Positions 43,509-46,452 of a stretch of DNA of 46,452 nucleotides are shown here, piece after piece (position 1 is the stretch's first letter; each line of letters begins with the position of its first letter). The DNA lies in the NCBI GenBank assembly GCA_037176905.1, contig JBBBWG010029255.1, positions 1 through 46,452 on the forward strand, given 5' to 3'. Made by a program: the position numbers and the translations under genes. The notes under the pieces are model-generated. The model saw only the letters and a list, made by a program, of their open reading frames with translations, made no database searches and was not told the origin of the DNA. Origin of the DNA: Azolla pinnata. Lineage: Eukaryota > Streptophyta > Polypodiopsida > Salviniales > Salviniaceae.

Positions 43509-46214
43509 ATGGGATCTCGATCACTTCCGCTGTTGTGGTTCCTAGTGGAAGGAGATGATGCAGGATCTGGCTCGGCACTGCTCATGGCAGCTATATCGAT
43601 TCTGGCATGCATCGTGTTGGCTTGCTGGTATCGATGGCAGCGGCCCTGGGCAGGGCTCCCACGCCCAGTAGGGCTGCCGATTGTCGGGAATCTGCCGCTG
43701 CTGATGTTGCTGACGCAAAAGCTCCCGATGCACCAGGCGCTCTGGCAGTTGAGCGAGCGCCACGGCGCGCTCATGGGCCTCCGCCTCGGATCAGTTCCTG
43801 TCTTGGTTGCGTCCACACCCGAGGCCGCCCGTCTGGTGCTACAAACCCACGACCGCGAGCTCTCTGGTCGTGCCCCCACCATGGCCGCCTCGCTCTTCTT
43901 CAGCTTGCCCGACCTCGGCGCTACTGACATCATCTTCTCACAGCCCGGCCCTTACTGGAAGCTCCTGCGCCAGCTCTGCACCACCCATCTCTTCTCCACC
44001 GAACGCATCCTCTCTTTCGGGTACTTTACTGCACTCACAGTTCTTGCTGCTCCTCCACCATTGGTACCAATACTGGCTTGGCTTAACCGAGTTTTAGCCA
44101 GCTTAACGGCTTGGGCAACTTTTTCTTGACTCGGCTCGTGCTTGAGATTCGTTCAGTGGTTTCGGCTCGGCTCGGCTCTGCTCAAGCTTCTAGCTATTCG
44201 GTTTCGCTAGCTCCGGGTCTTAAGTTGATAAAGTGTTTTTCTCGTAAAAAAAAAAAAAGATTAACCTTGATACTTTTTTTATTTCAATTTGGCCTAAATC
44301 GTTTTAAGTCTTAAACGGTTTGGCCGAAACCGTTTATTAAGTCTTAATCGATTTGGCAGAAACAGGTTTAATTCTTAAACCGTTTGGCTTGAGATCTCCT
44401 TGACCGGTTAAGCCAAGCCCGTTGCTGATACCTAACTATGTACTACTACTCACTCTATGTTTAATAAGAGGAGCCCTTTTGCATTGTACATGTGTTTACT
44501 CTTGATGCATGCGATGGTAACAACCTGACCTGACCTCTCTTGATCTATCCTTTTGTTTTGTTTTTTACTAAGGCCCTTGATTAGAGAAGAGGTGCATTTG
44601 ATGTTGAGCTCGATCCTCGAGGCCGAGAAGCAGGATGTCATCATCCGCCATCGGCTTCACAAATGCACCAACAACATTATATCCCGAATGTCGTTCGGGA
44701 AGCGGCTAGAGGAGCTGTGCAGCCCATTGTCCGGTGCTAGTCACGCTGGCAACTTCATGGACACCCTGATTGAAGCCATCCACTACTTGGGTGTCATAAA
44801 TATAGCCGACTTCCTCCCCTGGTTGGAGTGGATGGATCTACAGGTAACTAGTGTTAAAAGTGTTTGTAAGTACACTCTAACTTTCTTTCATGTATTGTTT
44901 ATTCATTTGATAGTGGAAGAGTTTGGACTTTGTCCCGTGGTTTTTCCTCTCTTTTTGAGAGGTTTCCAAGTTAAAATTTGGTGTCTCATTTTGTGTTGTT
45001 TCCTCTGATTTTTCTACTCTTATCTCCACATCTTTCTTAATCTCCCTCTCTCTCGTTTCTCTCTTTCTTTCTCTCCCTTTCTCTCCCTCAGTAACTAGCA
45101 TTTCTGGATGCTTCAATTCTCTTACGCTCCGACTTCCCTTATGTCATTGCCTTTTTCTTGCCCGATGGATGAATTGGAAGGGCCATAACCACAAGATGAA
45201 GGCCATTTCCACGAGGCTGACGGAGTTTGTCCATGACATTATCGACAGCCGGCGCAAGTCTAGGGCCTCTTTGAGCAAGCGGTCCACAACATCGGACACC
45301 GTGGACTTCCTCGACATTCTATTGGACATGGTGGAACGGACGAAAGACAATGAGATGCCTGTTGTGGACGGCCACGTCAAGGCTGTCTTAATGGTACGTA
45401 TTGTTAAAGGCTTACTAATGGTGAAGTTAATGATGATAAAAAATTTGAGAAAAAGAAAAGAATATTTGGGAGGTTTTGCCATCATCACAAATCCCCTCAT
45501 GAAAGTAGCTAGCCTCCTTTTATAGACCTAAAAACCTTTAGGTTTGTGTGTTTAGATTGGCGATCTCACATCATATTCGTCGAATACCAGGACATGTTCG
45601 GAGCGGGGACGGACACATCGGCAATCACGGCCGAGTGGGCACTGGCGGAGCTCGTGGCTAACAAGGACCAGCTAAGGCTGGTGGAAGAAGAGCTCGACAG
45701 AGTTGTCGGCCACGGCGGCGAGGTCGAGATCTCAGATCTTGCGAACATGCCGTATCTGAGCGCAGTGGTGAAGGAGACAATGAGGTTACATCCGGTCGCC
45801 CCTCTACTGATACCGCATCGGGCCATGCAATCCTGTGAAGTGGGTGGCTATGGAGTTGTCCAAGGGACCCAAGTGATGGTGAACGTGTGGGCGATCGGCC
45901 GCGATCCTAGCGTGTGGGAAAACCCTCTCCGGTTCCATCCCGAGCGCTTCATGGAGAGCCACTTAAGTAACATTGCGATTCACGGCCAGAGCTTCGGGTT
46001 CTTGCCCTTTGGATCAGGGCGTCGCATCTGCCCGGCTCGGAAGCTCGGCTTTCTGAGCGTCCAACTAATCGTGGCTGACCTCGTTCAGCGGATCGACCTG
46101 CGACACTCCATGGTACCTAAACTTGCTGAGTCTAGAGACGTCGTTTCGGCATTAGAATCCCCCTTGATTGTAAAGGCCTGCCCCAAGCTTCAAGCACAGC
46201 CTCCCGCAACTTAA
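43509..46214 (+). CDS. P450 gene G, intact CYP71-clan (A-type) monooxygenase, four exons
   Basis: Exons 43509-44020, 44573-44843, 45181-45393 and 45591-46214 join in phase to give 539 aa. The start is the conserved MGSR ATG; an ATG two codons earlier (43503) is also in frame. Seen: N-terminal anchor, PGP-equivalent hinge altered to LPRP, helix C WKLLR, GAGTDTSAIT I helix, KETMRLHP (ExxR at 394-397), NPLRFHPERF and FGSGRRICPA with axial Cys479. All introns are GT-AG. Intron 2 is about 250 bp longer than in the other copies because of an insertion (44852-45090). Gene G is very close to gene F, and the two are presumably recent paralogs. Substrate unknown. AATAAA overlaps the stop codon region (TAATAAAAG). 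Confidence 0.92.
44852..45090 (+). mobile_element. 239-bp insertion in intron 2 of gene G, solo-LTR-like
   Basis: The insertion starts TGTTAAAAG and ends TCTCCCTCA, so TG...CA, and is flanked on both sides by GTAACTAG (44844-44851 and 45091-45098). All other copies have a single GTAAGTAGC there. Internal GTGGTTTTTCCTCTCTTTTTGAG resembles the end region of plant Ty1/copia LTRs. The 8-bp duplication is longer than the usual five for LTR elements, so another element type is possible. Confidence 0.65.
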
Positions 46215-46215
46215 T

Positions 46216-46452
46216 AAAAGATTATGAATTGTCCTAATCAATTATGACTATGCTTGTAATAACTCTTATAAAAATTTAGTTCAACAACGTTCATAATGTA
46301 TCGTATTTATTTAGGTTTATTTTATTATTTTAAACTCGTAAATTCAATTTGATACGAGTAATCTATTAGATTTTTAATGAAGGGGACTGCCCTTCTTTGT
46401 TTATACTTTCTTTTTCTCATAATTTTACTTTTTTATTTTCTTTTTTATTTTC
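46216..46452 (-). repeat. Start of a diverged satellite array behind gene G, reverse orientation
   Basis: Begins AAAGATTATGAATTGTCC, the same 3'-flank start as behind loci A, B, C and E. It continues with CATAATGTATCGTATTTA and TTGATACGAGTAATCTATTAG to the window edge. Confidence 0.8.

Overview
This window is nuclear DNA of a land plant. The genes have GT-AG introns, and it holds a long PLS-type pentatricopeptide repeat (PPR) gene, a COP1-interacting-protein-7-like gene, plant microsomal P450 genes, a Ty3/gypsy fragment and tandem satellite DNA. The style of the PPR repeats (VTFICILKACG and VDMYAKCG blocks) reminds me of ferns or other spore-bearing vascular plants. That is a judgement by eye, not a database result. 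Two 100-base runs of N mark assembly gaps.

Layout. 1-4860 is a tandem satellite of about 26 monomers averaging about 187 bp. 4861-6700 is AT-rich with no recognisable gene. 6722-10551 holds a PPR gene on the + strand, with its main exon at 8083-10551 and a possible Ser-rich 5' exon at 6722. 11899-16615 (- strand) is a seven-exon CIP7-like gene that I could thread exon by exon. It has one in-frame UGA, which an alternative acceptor would skip. 18028-19609 (- strand) is a two-exon gene for an unrecognised 314-residue protein.

19.8-46.2 kb is a tandem cluster of seven cytochrome P450 loci, all on the + strand and of CYP71-clan (A-type) character. They are called A to G here. A, B, C, D and E are broken by lost exons, frameshifts, stop codons or deletion of the heme loop. 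F (37534-40011) and G (43509-46214) are intact four-exon genes, each predicted at 539 aa. Their splice sites and phases line up exactly apart from one codon in exon 3.

The P450 loci are separated by diverged arrays of about 180-bp monomers. I believe these belong to the same satellite family as the 1-4860 array. They run in reverse orientation behind A, B, C, E and G, and in forward orientation further downstream of D and F. C + D + flank and E + F + flank look like two copies of one block of roughly 7.5-8 kb, so gene and satellite appear to have been amplified together. The D/F-type flank also carries degenerate TAAAC-rich repeats, CACAAG/CACAGG hexamer tracts and inverted-repeat structures.

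The most notable signals are: (1) a chain of upstream ORFs joined by TAATG stop-start overlaps in the leaders of both intact P450s; (2) satellite monomers that spread with the P450 copies, and a chimeric promoter on gene F; (3) a UGA in the conserved N-terminus of the CIP7-like gene, within a 33-nt in-frame segment between two possible acceptors; (4) a TG...CA insertion with an 8-bp target duplication in intron 2 of gene G. Splice sites, family names and functions are inferred by reading the sequence; no search was run.
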